A stretch of DNA of 64,000 bases, taken from positions 14,871,631 to 14,935,630 of the forward strand of contig OY294070.1 in assembly GCA_958510875.1 (NCBI GenBank). Reading direction: 5' to 3'. This document shows positions 21,831 through 32,219 of the stretch, one piece after another. The stretch's first letter is position 1, and each line of letters starts with the position of its first letter. The notes below the pieces were generated by a model. That model was not told the origin of the DNA and made no database searches. It worked only from the letters and a program-made list of their open reading frames with translations. Position numbers and translations under genes: made by a program. The stretch is from Endomychus coccineus. Its lineage: Eukaryota; Arthropoda; Insecta; Coleoptera; Endomychidae.

Positions 21831-22424
21831 CTTTGTAAGTAAATGAATCTCATCGGAAGCTTTATTTATAAATTCACAAATTTCTTGTTGCGTCAAAATT
21901 TTAGCTTTTTTCGGTTTATATCCGTCACTTCTCCTTTTTTTAAATGCCTTAAGTTTAATATATTTGGAGATATCTACATTGTGGTGAATGGATAAAGTGG
22001 TACGCAACATAGAATAATTAGTCCATCATGTTGAGCATTGGATTCTATTGGAAAGTTCATCCATGTATGCAAGCAAAACGTTTTCAGAAAAGGAGCTTCT
22101 TATTTCCTTATTTATTCGCCATGAAAGAAATTGATCGTAAGCGTATTCGTACCTTCTTTTGGACTTTTCAGGCAGTAAATTTAGTGACGTTAATTTTGCG
22201 GCCTCTTCAATTTCAGGTGGAGTACATTGATCATCACTATTAATCCCAGCATTCATGTTTTATGGAATTTTAGATACTATTTTCACGGTTTTGTATATGA
22301 TAAGAATGATGCATATGCAAAACTGACACTTCTAAAGTTTATCTGACGTTTTCGCAATATTAATTTCTAAGCACACTTCAATTCCATTGTGCAATACATT
22401 TAGCTATAGATACGCATATCACTC

Positions 22425-22507
22425 TAGTGTGATATTTAACTTTTCATCTCTAGGGTGATATTTGTCATTTTCGAAGTAACTAAATAGCGTGATATTTGTC
22501 ATTTTCG
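22425..22507. repeat. Three imperfect direct repeats inside the YR element end
   Basis: GTGATATTTAACTTTTC, GTGATATTTGTCATTTTCG and again GTGATATTTGTCATTTTCG, spaced about 29-36 bp apart, directly next to the right inverted repeat. They could be recombinase binding sites or simple tandem duplication. Confidence 0.75.
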
Positions 22508-22526
22508 CATGTGGTCGTCGGAAAAA

Positions 22527-24857
22527 ATGTTATCGAAATGGTTTGGTTCAAGTACTTTTTAATTTTGCCTTCCTTTTCGAAATAAAATCCCACATTTTCA
22601 ACCTATATTACTTGTTTGTTACGTACATAGCTTAAGTTTCATTAAAATAGGATGCTGTATTATTATTTATAATTGTTGTGTCATTCAATTGTAATATTTA
22701 CGTCAAATAAGTACAGTTCATTTTTAAGCAAAATTAATTTTAGCGATCACCAACGTTTTGAAACATTCCGTATACTATTTTCTTTCTTTAAAAAATTGGG
22801 ATAAATTGATTTCAACGCGGTTTGTCTGCAATTACTGGGTTGGATTTGATCCAAAATCATTCGGAACTATACACAAATGGTTCCTACAACATTGGAAGAC
22901 CTTTATTCAAACTTGAAACCGCCCCAAATAACTTTTGTGCTATTCAAGTGCTGTTTTTTCCTTAAAAATTGTAATAAATTTACCCAAACTAGGTCTCATC
23001 TTTTTTTCTGGGTTAGATTTGCTCCAAAATCAATCAAAATGATCATAAAAAGGTCTTATAATATTATAGCAAACGTTTGTCAACTGTTTTGAATAATTTT
23101 AGATCAAATTAAACTAAGTAAATAAAATGCGTGAAGTGGAATGCGATTTCACGTTCGAGTATAGCATTTTTCCCCTTTATTTGGGATTGGTTGGACTCTA
23201 GCATCTTCCAGCTGGAAGAACACACACCAAGTGTGTATGAAAAGGTAAAAAACCTTCTCAAAATGAAGTGGAGATATGTGAGTATATTCTGTTTTACCGT
23301 TACAGAAACTAGCCCTATCCCAAATTTCTCCACTATATCCATTAAAATGGCTGATTTATTAACTAACATTAACACCCTGTGTCTCGGTAAAGAGCGGACT
23401 TGATCCTTTGTTGTTAGTAAAGTAATATTATTTTTCCCTCTGAACGTACAGTTACAATTTGGGCTATTACTTATGAATCATCCTGTATAATATTATCATT
23501 AGAACTAAATAAACCTCTGATATACATTTTAGAACACATTGTAAAATAGGGATTCTACCTAGTATACCTAGAATTATTTAACGTGATGTTATGTTAACGT
23601 ATTTAGTGACATCGCCTCGTATTATATTTCGTTTAAGTTAAACGAAACCTGATAATCGTTTGAGTAATTTGAATGGCGCGCTAGATGGATTTTTCGTAAT
23701 TTCTTTTCTAAATTGTTTTGAAATTAAGCTCTCGCAGTTTTTCATTTAGAGCGCGGGACGGCGAGTGAAAATTCAAAGACTAAAACGAAATCGCTACGAG
23801 ATTTCATTACATCAGCGTTTTATTATGAAATTGAATACATGAGGCACTTACGGGATAAGGTGAATCGAATTAATACTGACTTAATCATTGAGATTCGAAA
23901 GAAACTTGCAGAGCCTATAATATAAACAAATAAAATATTAGCGATTACTTTCAATGGGAACTTCTGTGTAAGTCTATGTGTCAGGTTTTTATGATATGTA
24001 GAATTATCCTAATATTACATATTATCCACAACATTTAATTAATAATGCCGCTTCTCTGCATGCTCCACTGCTCAATTATTTCGTTTGCCAGAATCGATAT
24101 TTCTATTGTTCCAAACGGCGCTACCTGTATTTCAAAACCAATTTACCTTTTTATAAAACTTTTCAAGCAATTTTAAAAGACAAGCATAGCTTTTATTCCA
24201 AATAATAAGAAAAGTTAGTCTACGGTATTATTGACATTAAACGAACCCTCATCCGTTAACAAAAATATTACATGCCTCGAGGAGCTCTTTATAAATTCGT
24301 TACCTAACTTTAATAAAAAAAAAACGTTTGAACCGTCCAATTCACTGATGCTTTGCATTCAGTTTCCAGTTCGTCAGAATGCAACTTCACAATTGCCAAT
24401 CTTTTAAATCATTCTGGATGGACGAATACAAGAATCAAGATACTTCTAAGTAGCTTTATGAATACATGGTATAAACAATTGAAAAAACTGTACTGATTTT
24501 TGGTTTTAGTCACATATAACTTTCCTTCACACTTTTTACAGGCTTGGGACTGTCGACACAGATATGCCGGCGTGTTTAAAAGATATATCCAGTGGATATC
24601 ATCATGTTTTTTTGTTTTCTTGATTTTTATCATTGTTTCTTTAATGCTTGTAATATTATTATATACATATTTACATTTTTTCATATATTGAGTAGTTACT
24701 TCAGCTCTTGTACAAAGCGAGAGTTCTCAATAATTTTTCATGTTTCCGCATACTCGTTCATTATTTTTTCTATGCGCTCAACTAATCGAATGGACGTATT
24801 TTTTCTTCGTTTTTCCTCTCATTTTAATGATTTCATTTCCGATAGCACATCCGAATA
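22527..24857. other. No gene; internal duplication at 22,838-23,080
   Basis: GGGTTGGATTTGATCCAAAA (about 22,840) is echoed by GGGTTAGATTTGCTCCAAAA (about 23,002), followed by similar sequence, so a segment of about 160 bp is imperfectly duplicated. Overlapping 88-92-codon frames at 23,109-23,403 and 24,409-24,870 have no recognisable domain. Confidence 0.5.
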
Positions 24858-25545
24858 CGAGGGGAGGTGATAAGTTATTTTATTTCTCCACATAATCTCC
24901 TTGTAGCTCGGTACACTTCGTTCAACGTGTTTCTAATTTTTCGATCCTTTCCAAATGATACGATTCCGACCAGCCTTCGAAATAGACGTTTGTTCCAGGG
25001 ATGACCTCATCCTTGGAGCCATTTCTTCAAGTTGATACAAATCGCAAGGGCAAATCTGTAGAATATGGTGGAAGACGAATCAATTGGTAGAGTAATTCAT
25101 GAAATTTTGCCATAATGTACGCGGGTGATCGTTTGGCCCTTTTAAAAGTAATCAATATGGACGATACCATGTGCATCCCAAAAACCTGTCGCCATGACTT
25201 TGCTGGCCGATAAACCCACTCTGCCTTTTCCGGCTTTGATTCGCCAGGACAAGTTCCCTGTTTCGACTGTTCTTTGGTCTCTGGTATATTGTGATGGATC
25301 CATGCACTTTAACTCGCCGATCATTCAATATCGTACCATGGATTTTATCAACGATTTTCGGCGTGGTAATCTCAATTGGACGGCCAAAACGTTCGGCGTC
25401 CTTTGTTCCACAACGGAAATCAGTGAACCACCTGTGGATCGTTCCAATCGATGGGGGAGGAGTATGGTACATCACAAATGTCACATAAGTTTTTGATTGT
25501 GGTGCCATCTGTTTTATTTTTCAGGGACTTTTCACCTTACCCTCA
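24858..25545 (-). mobile_element. Mariner B2, internally deleted (688 bp)
   Basis: Ends CGAGGGGAGGTGATAAG (24,858) and, at the right, CACCTTACCCTCA (25,545), flanked by TA on both sides. Sequence matches the other B copies (40.8, 56.1, 62.1 kb). Only the N-terminal DNA-binding part and scraps of the C-terminus of the transposase remain; the catalytic centre is deleted. Confidence 0.85.
25152..25508 (-). pseudogene. Mariner transposase N-terminal fragment
   Basis: A 118-codon frame with IGTIHRWFTDFRCGTKDAE, FGRPIEITTPKIVDKIH and ILNDRRVKV. This is the second helix-turn-helix and GRP linker of mariner transposases like the one fused in SETMAR. After DRRVKV the sequence jumps to the C-terminal half out of frame, so the DDD catalytic core is missing. 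Confidence 0.85.
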
Positions 25546-25547
25546 TA

Positions 25548-26713
25548 TATGGACTCGCCTTTTAGGCACTCAATGAACTGTATAATATGTGGGTGGATGG
25601 GTGATGGCCATGTTTAATCTGTGATTCCAGCAATCTTTCAAATGATTTGGAAGAACAAATAATAAATGAGACATGATACTCATAAGGTACAACCATAGTA
25701 TGAATAACAATACGATAGATTTTGAAGAAATGTTTGATGACCGTGACAAAAATCTTTCTACGATGAACTCATGCGTTCATGTAACGTCAACACATTACTG
25801 AAATAAGTTTGTTGTCATCCATTAATGCTGAAATACTGAGGAATTTTCTCGATCACACTGCCGATTCTAGATGGCGCAATTCGTAATACGTTGTTCTTAC
25901 ATGGCTATTTGTATTATGATATATATCTCAGGATGATTTTATGGTATAGTCTGCTGGGCCTAATTCATACTGCCTGAGAGAGCAAAAGAATGTTATTGTA
26001 GATGCACCTACAAAGGGCAAATACAAGATGTAATGGTCCCTTTTACACGATCCTTTTTTTTTGTAAAGATTTGAGTGAGTTCATCGTATACCTTCTTAAT
26101 GGGATTATTTTATTCTGTTGGCTTGTATTAACTATAATATAAAACTGAACTAGTTCAGGAAAATCATAACTGTCGTGAAAAATGCTCTTCAATTGTTACG
26201 CTTCTATCTGGTTGACTAATGGCAATGACTCTGTTTGTCTTGATGCACATTTAATGATCTCACTGTTCGTGTTTTTGTTTTTATTTTGTTGTGATTCGGT
26301 ATAAAAATTCCTCGAGCAAGACTTTTTTCAATTAGGCGACGACTGTAGGAATATTTGAAACAATAAAGAAAAATAAAAACGTGACAAGTCAGTTGCAGGA
26401 GAGCAATAGTAAATTACACGTTCGCAAATTGGAGAAATCTCCTGTAAATTTTCATATGATTAGCCCTATTTATTTGCAAATCTGTGCAATAGCGAACAGG
26501 TGTCGACAAATATGTATCCTAACTTTACGTGAAGAAATTTTTCCTCATTCGCTTTCCACCGTACATAGTCTGCCCTCGTCGACTCCATTTCAACCCGTTT
26601 GCACTAAATTATCCTCGGGATTTACATGAATTCGCAGTTGCTCTATTAGATTGGTATAAGAGAAAGTCGTACAATGCACGTTGCATTTTGGGTAATGCTT
26701 ATTTATATATTGT
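25548..26713. other. No recognisable gene
   Basis: Short frames (68-82 codons) without domains. AT-rich, apparently unique. Confidence 0.5.
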
Positions 26714-27500
26714 TATGATTTCATTTCCAATATAAAAGAAAATGGTAAAATTATGATTTACCGAGACATTAAAAATAGATAAGTTAAATAAGTATATAAT
26801 AAAACGTTATTTAAAAGTTAAATATAATTAGAATAAGAGATTGAAGATTGTAATATAATTAAAACCAATTTGTAATGTAGATTGTAAGAGTGAAAAGAAG
26901 AAATAGTGAAAAGTGGAAAAAAGTACAGTGCTACGAAGTGAGAAAATCATAATTCAAATGATTATGGACTATCGGAAAATAGAAAACTATTAGAATAGAT
27001 TAAGAATATGTAATAGATGTAAGCTAGTATTAAGACATTTCAGTTATACAAAATTGCATAAGTTTTATTTATATTTAAAATCATGTACTAAATTAAGAAA
27101 TGACAACTGTCAAATAAGATCTAATAATGGGAATTATTAGGTTATTTGGAACCTAATCATAGTTATTATATATCAAAATGTGAGGAAAAATGTTGGTAAC
27201 ATGAATTCATAAATTAGAATGAATAATAACATTAATCAATTAGAAAATCTTCAAACTATCGAATATTTCAAAATACTAAATTCCTATTGGTTAATTACAA
27301 CAATTAAGACAAGTGTCAATTATAACAATCAGAATAGCTGACTAGATGTTCAGAAATAATTACCTCATTGGTCGAATAAATGAAAACAAGCTTCCTTTTA
27401 TGGGCCCTATAAAAGGCAAATGAAGGAAAGCTACTTTTAGTTTGCCATCAACATCTGAAAAGAGCATATCACTCTCTGTGCAACTCAAAATTAAACATCG
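26714..27500 (+). repeat. LTR-like repeat D, copy b
   Basis: It begins TGTTATGATTTCATTTCC, as does copy a in the YR intron, and aligns with it for about 780 bp with substantial divergence. It contains CCAAT-type ATTGGTC, then GGCCCTATAAAAGGC (about 27,402-27,416) and TTTAGTTTGCCAT, a TATA plus initiator layout. The 3' boundary is not defined and no retroelement genes follow in the same orientation. Confidence 0.65.
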
Positions 27501-27959
27501 GAGCCTAGGCTCGACTGCAAATCTACTACTAAGTAAGAGTTTAATTAACAATTGTCACCACAACGTGGGGCAATCAAAGCTAAGTAGAGCTTATTTTAAT
27601 AATATATATATACAGATTCGGTTGAGCTTCGGCATTTTACGGTATTCGATGCAAAAGGAAACAAAGGAAGTCCAAATGAAAATAGAAATTGCACATATCA
27701 TTCTAATATGTCTTTTTATTTGGAATTGATTTGGTTATAAACATGTATTTAAAAAAATGCGTCAGTCCAAATGTAAGTGAAACTTATTTTGGAATTTTTC
27801 AACAGTCATTAAGGGAACATAAAAAAATTTACGTGAAACAGAATAAACTTTGACAAGTAACAATGAACGAAATTAAACTAACAGATAAAAATTAACTAAC
27901 GACGTTTAAAAAAAATTCGTAGGTATGTATGTGCTTATTAAATTGTGATTCTCAACTCC
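27501..27959. other. No recognisable gene
   Basis: May include the 3' part of repeat D, but I could not match it to copy a. Confidence 0.4.
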
Positions 27960-28300
27960 AACAATACTGTTGGTAATAGTTCTGTTCAATTTTCTGATGC
28001 TTCACATTTAATAGCTGCTTTCAAAGTTCAATGGAATCTTTCTATCATGCCGTTACCACATGGATGATATGGAGTAGTTGCGATAATTCTATGAAAATAT
28101 TCTACTCATACTGTCGACCTTGATCCGTGGTTATTCGTGAAGGAATTCCAAAGTTTGCAATAGTTTGGGCTGTATTATCTTCAAACTTTCTATTTTTGAC
28201 AAGGTATACAACAACGTGAGCACTTTAGCACTTCCTTGTCAACATCTGGTTAGGCATTTTAACAGTTGCCTTAACACCACGATGAAATAGGTTGTGGACT
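27960..28300 (-). pseudogene. LTR-retroelement integrase fossil
   Basis: On the minus strand one frame reads VVVYLVKNRKFEDNTAQTIA then FGIPSRITTDQGRQYE, the integrase core motif with the second catalytic Asp. A little later, in another frame, comes NGMIERFH, the segment with the catalytic Glu, and LKAAIK. The arrangement is that of Ty3/gypsy-type integrases. At least one frameshift and several stops separate the parts. No gag, protease or reverse transcriptase was recognised nearby. Confidence 0.7.
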
Positions 28301-28338
28301 TGCTGAATATATCTCTTCTGAAAATTACAGGTATAAAT

Positions 28339-28856
28339 GATTAGGTACTACGTTACGTCCCGATTTACGTGTGATACATTTTGATCAATTATGTAAGTTA
28401 TGAAAGAAAGACATGTAAAACTTCCATATTGATCTACAATAGGCCTGAAATACCTACTACCTAAAAATCTACAGATGGTTCACATTAAGATTTTACGTGT
28501 AGCTACCCATTAGTTTCTCGTCCTATATTGGTTATTCATCTTGACAGGTTTATGATTTCCTTTACAACCAAACTATTGTGAACTTATTGCAACCCTCTTG
28601 ACCCTATCAGCTGTGGTATCATATCACCCACCTTGAAGCGAGTGTGAAACTAATGTTGTGTTTATTTTCAGAAATTCTTTTAATATTTTCCAGGATAAAA
28701 TGAGTTATTGGTGAGAAACAGAAAACATGTGGCGAACCCCATTGGATTCTTGTTACTTTGCTTCGAGATATTTTAATTTTACATGAAACTTTAATTTTCT
28801 AAAAATGATTTAGTTTTTTTAATATTGGAAATAACCTGTACTCAACCCTTATTACA
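28339..28856 (-). repeat. LTR-like repeat, fullest copy (518 bp)
   Basis: Read on the minus strand it runs from TGTAATAAGGGTTGAGTAC to GTAGTACCTAATCA, so it has the TG...CA ends typical of LTRs. Other copies are at 7,860-8,343 and, partly, 49,715-49,909. It lies just upstream, in the same orientation, of the integrase fossil, so it may be the LTR of that element after loss of the internal part. No duplicated target site was verified. Confidence 0.55.
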
Positions 28857-31800
28857 TTCCCCTTCGCAGTAATTTATTGTTAAGGATACTATTTGTTGAA
28901 CGATGGTGATGTGTATGGCATTTCCGCAGTTTAAACTGAAGCAAATGTTTAACTTCCTCATTGTCCCATTTCTTTTACTTTACCTGCGTATATATTCTTT
29001 GCTACAACTAATTTTTTCGTTTTGCTCAAGAGATTACCTTGTCGTCACTTCGTATAATCGGTATAGCTAATAAACCAAGCGTATTAGGCGAATGACTCTA
29101 TTACGTTATTAATTCACCCTTTGCAAGCAATAAATTACCCAATTTTTGAAGTGCATACCACAAGGTAGCATCAAAACATAATATAGTATTTAATAAGGCC
29201 CCGAAAATTAACACCGCCTCTACGCTATTACAAATTCCATACATACGATAACGTACAACCTATACGCGATTTTATCCCGCAACTTTACGCCATCCGTGCG
29301 TCCGTCTTTTTCCGACACGTTGCCGCGTCGTCCCGAACGAAGAAGGGAAATGTAACACGGAAGGGCAATAAACGGGACCCATCTTTTGTACATACTGAAT
29401 ACATGTGGCACGGGGTAAATGTCTTCCATGAATTTATGGCGATTGTATTAGCGAGGCGAATGTTGGGATAGAGCGTGTGCACAAGAATGGGATAGTTTGA
29501 AAGGCTGGAATACATGATTGCGGGAATTAATGATACACTAAATTTCGTTCCACCACGCCGGTAATTTATTGGTTTTTGGAAAAAATGCTGAAAATGTCGT
29601 TTTAGGTATTTATTAAGTTCTAACTTAGTCGGGGATGAATCCAGTCGCCCATTAAAACTCGACCATCTAAACTAACATGTCTGATGATGCAAATTATTAT
29701 TCGAACGAGAAAAGTGAATATAAAGTTTCACAATTGAGAAATGAATGTTAGTTGATTCTGGAAGTCCCACGGTACTCGGTAAACAATAACTTACCTTGGA
29801 ATTGAAAAAGAAATTATATGTTAACTGCACTTAATTTATAATTAATTAATGCACATTTTCTGATACACTCTCAGTCGACATAACATGTGCACAAAACCGT
29901 TCAAATAAAAATGAAACTAATAAGGACGTTGTATATGAACATATGAGGACAAGGTCTCTGAAAAATAAAATAAATGGCACCATAATCGAAAATAACATGT
30001 GACAATTGTGATGTATCGTACCCTCTTTTACTAGTAGTCCAAGCAATAGACAGAAGTGCGTGCAGAAATCAATAACTGGAAAAAAAATTTGAGCGTATAG
30101 GAAATTAAATTTAAAGGTGAGTTTATGTGTCATGCAACTCGATCCGAAAGGCGAATATAACCTAAAAAATTGTCAAAGTTGTCAAAAGCGGGTTTTCTTC
30201 AATAAGTAAAAAACTATAGCTCGGATCGAAAAAAAGTAGTACCAAATAGATCTATCGATTTGCTTCCATGATAATTATCGATGTCTTTCATACTTTTCGA
30301 GTTATATTGAAAAAACCGTTAAAAATCGGGGTATCGAGAAGTCGTTAACTATTAAGTTTCCATACTTGTTATTTCCTGTATAGCCCATGGTAAGCTTAAC
30401 AAGCAATTTTTCTTTTAAATTCTATTTATCAATAATTTTTCTGAATATATCGATTTTTCGAAAAAAAAAGTGCTCTCATAAATTGGCTAGATCTTCTCAG
30501 CGGATAGTCCTAGAGTGTCGATTTTTGGCTTACTTTAAGAGTTGTGCTACAAAGTTAATAAAGAAATATGAACATGTTTCTTTCAGAATTTTTATTTTAA
30601 GGAAATGTCTTTAACTAAAATTGATCCCTGAAATTTTTCTAAAAATTACCAAAAAAATTTCATCTACGACCTTCTGGATCAGAGATAATTTTTTTATTTC
30701 AAAAAAAATCTGTAAGACGCAATAAACATTTCACTGAAGTGTACGGTATGGATGTTAATGTTAAATACCTACATTTTCAATAAAAAAATACTAGGATATA
30801 TTTTATTGATTTATAGTTTAGAAATTGAGTAACAAAGTGAAGCGTACGCGGCTGCCGGAGCGTGCGACGGAGTGGGGGAAACTGATTTCGTGCGCCAAAG
30901 TGGCTAGTGTTTGCAAAATCTTCAATATCTCGGCTTAATATGTTGCATTTATCTAATTTTTTTATCATAAATATTTACTGAAATGATTTAGTTGTTAAAG
31001 AGATCCGCAAACATAACGTCAGTATGATTCACTAAGCAAAAAATTTGAGGTATTACAAGGGAAATACTATTTTGATGATAAATAATAATTTAAATGACGT
31101 AAAAGTAGAACATATTAGAAATGTAAGAAAAATATTTCCGAGTCTATTTTGCTTCTAAGGCGAAAATATATACGATTTGAGGACTAGGAATAATATAAAT
31201 TCCTTGAGAAAAGTTTTATAGACCACCATGTTACATCTCTTCCGATTTGTTATAATACTCATTTGAATTCTCCACACCATTACTATTGCTATCATTATTT
31301 ATTTATCCGGCCTCGTACAGTCGCTGAAAGCTTCGACCCTTGTTTCATGCACTAGCTCTTCTAATCAGAGTCGAACTTAACGAGTTATTGATACCGCCTT
31401 CCCCGTATACCGATACCGGGGATGTTGTTTAATTTTAAATCTATTTTTATGACACTAAAAAGTCCGCGGGGCTGAAAAAAATCGCTGTTGGTTAACGGCA
31501 AAACGGCGGAGATAATAGCTTCTTTGACTTCTTAGATGGATTTTTTAATATAATAATTTCAATAATTTATAAACGGCTCGCTCTCCTCCCCACGAGCTCA
31601 ATTTAAATTAGGCAATAACCGGGATTAGACGAAGGAACTGGCGCGGTATTTTTTATGCATCAATATCAGGCCATAACGATCTGCCTTAATTTTTTTCACT
31701 TAATTGCGTCGTTTATCAATTTTTATATAAATACTTACCCGGAATTTGCGACGACGATTAATAGCCGAAGATAAATCTGGAAAATCGTTTCCGAGTGCAA

Positions 31801-32142
31801 CATCGGATTTAATTAATTATATTGGAAAATAGTATATTGGGTTTCAAACGAAGAAGAGTTCATTTTGTCGGTTACAATAGGATTTTCTTGATATGCGGTT
31901 TTACTTGAAGATGTTTTAATTACTGTTCGCCTGCACCAATCCAACTTTTTCTATGTGTTATATCTATAGCACCATATATATTGATGAGTACTGTCAGAGT
32001 AATTGCAAACCATAGCAATCCTCATAGATACACTCCTCAATTCAAAACGATTGAATAGTTGATCTACAGCGGGACATCGAATCGCATTGCGTTCATCAGA
32101 GGTTAACATTCACAAAAAATATAAGATTCTCACTGGACCAAA
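28857..32142. other. No recognisable gene; mostly unique DNA
   Basis: About 3.3 kb with no long open frames beyond chance (up to 95 codons), no TIRs and no strong repeats shared with the rest of the window. Bases 29,210-29,520 and 31,270-31,780 are less AT-rich, apparently single-copy here and may hold conserved non-coding sequence. Confidence 0.45.
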
Positions 32143-32205
32143 CTGGTGCAATTGGTTAATACGCTGAACTAGACATCCAGGAATGTGGGTTCGAACCTAT
32201 GGTTC
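32143..32205 (+). other. tRNA-like sequence
   Basis: TGGTGCAATTGGTTAATACG resembles a tRNA D-arm/A box, and GGGTTCGAACCT is a good T-loop/B box about 28 nt later. I could not draw a full acceptor stem, so this is more likely a tRNA-derived relic than a tRNA gene. It lies just ahead of the R4-type LINE. Confidence 0.45.
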
Positions 32206-32219
32206 AATGTTATGTATAT

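Larger units (their letters stand above)
19653..22256 (-). pseudogene. Tyrosine recombinase gene, two exons, lightly damaged
   Basis: Exon 1 (22,256 to 21,831) opens MNAGINSDDQCTPPEIEEAA and encodes the SAM-like core-binding domain, with EKSKRRYEYAYDQFLSW. It is interrupted by an in-frame TGA at about 22,028-22,030. It ends LLTK just before GTAAGT. Exon 2 (from 20,196, after a T-rich tract and TAG) opens VVLVMGISGACRKQEL with the first catalytic Arg; then comes the catalytic-domain Lys region NTKNKCC, and the box II motif YTGHSFRRSS (H-x-x-R). A frameshift near 19,850 precedes LKRHRGWKSSKVAEKYIDDS, which holds the H-x-x-W motif and the nucleophile Tyr. The stop is at 19,653-19,655. The joint is phase 0. 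All catalytic residues are present, but the TGA and frameshift predict an inactive copy. Confidence 0.82.
19413..22526 (-). mobile_element. Tyrosine-recombinase element bounded by 17-bp inverted repeats
   Basis: TTTTTCCGACGACCACA at 19,413-19,429 is repeated exactly as its reverse complement at 22,510-22,526. Together they enclose a single YR gene (minus strand) and its flanks, 3,114 bp. Three imperfect direct repeats of GTGATATTTGTCATTTTCG lie just inside the right end (about 22,425-22,507). Classical Cryptons lack inverted terminal repeats and DIRS elements carry a reverse transcriptase, which is absent here. No target duplication is evident. The boundaries are an inference from one copy. 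Confidence 0.6.

Noticed and set aside
22028..22030. The in-frame TGA in the YR gene as selenocysteine or a second intron border
   Set aside because: The flanking codons continue the same domain without a splice signal; a plain nonsense mutation is simpler.
23109..23403. Overlapping 88- and 90-codon frames with a nearby GTGAGT as a host exon
   Set aside because: The two frames lie on opposite strands over the same DNA and no protein family was recognised.
15786..24286. A shared 16-base word ATGCCTCGAGGAGCTC at about 15,786 and 24,271
   Set aside because: Similarity does not extend beyond the word, so it may be chance or a tiny relic.
28339..28856. A primer-binding site just after the LTR-like repeat
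   Set aside because: The sequence following the TAATCA end shows no match to a tRNA 3' end that I can recognise.
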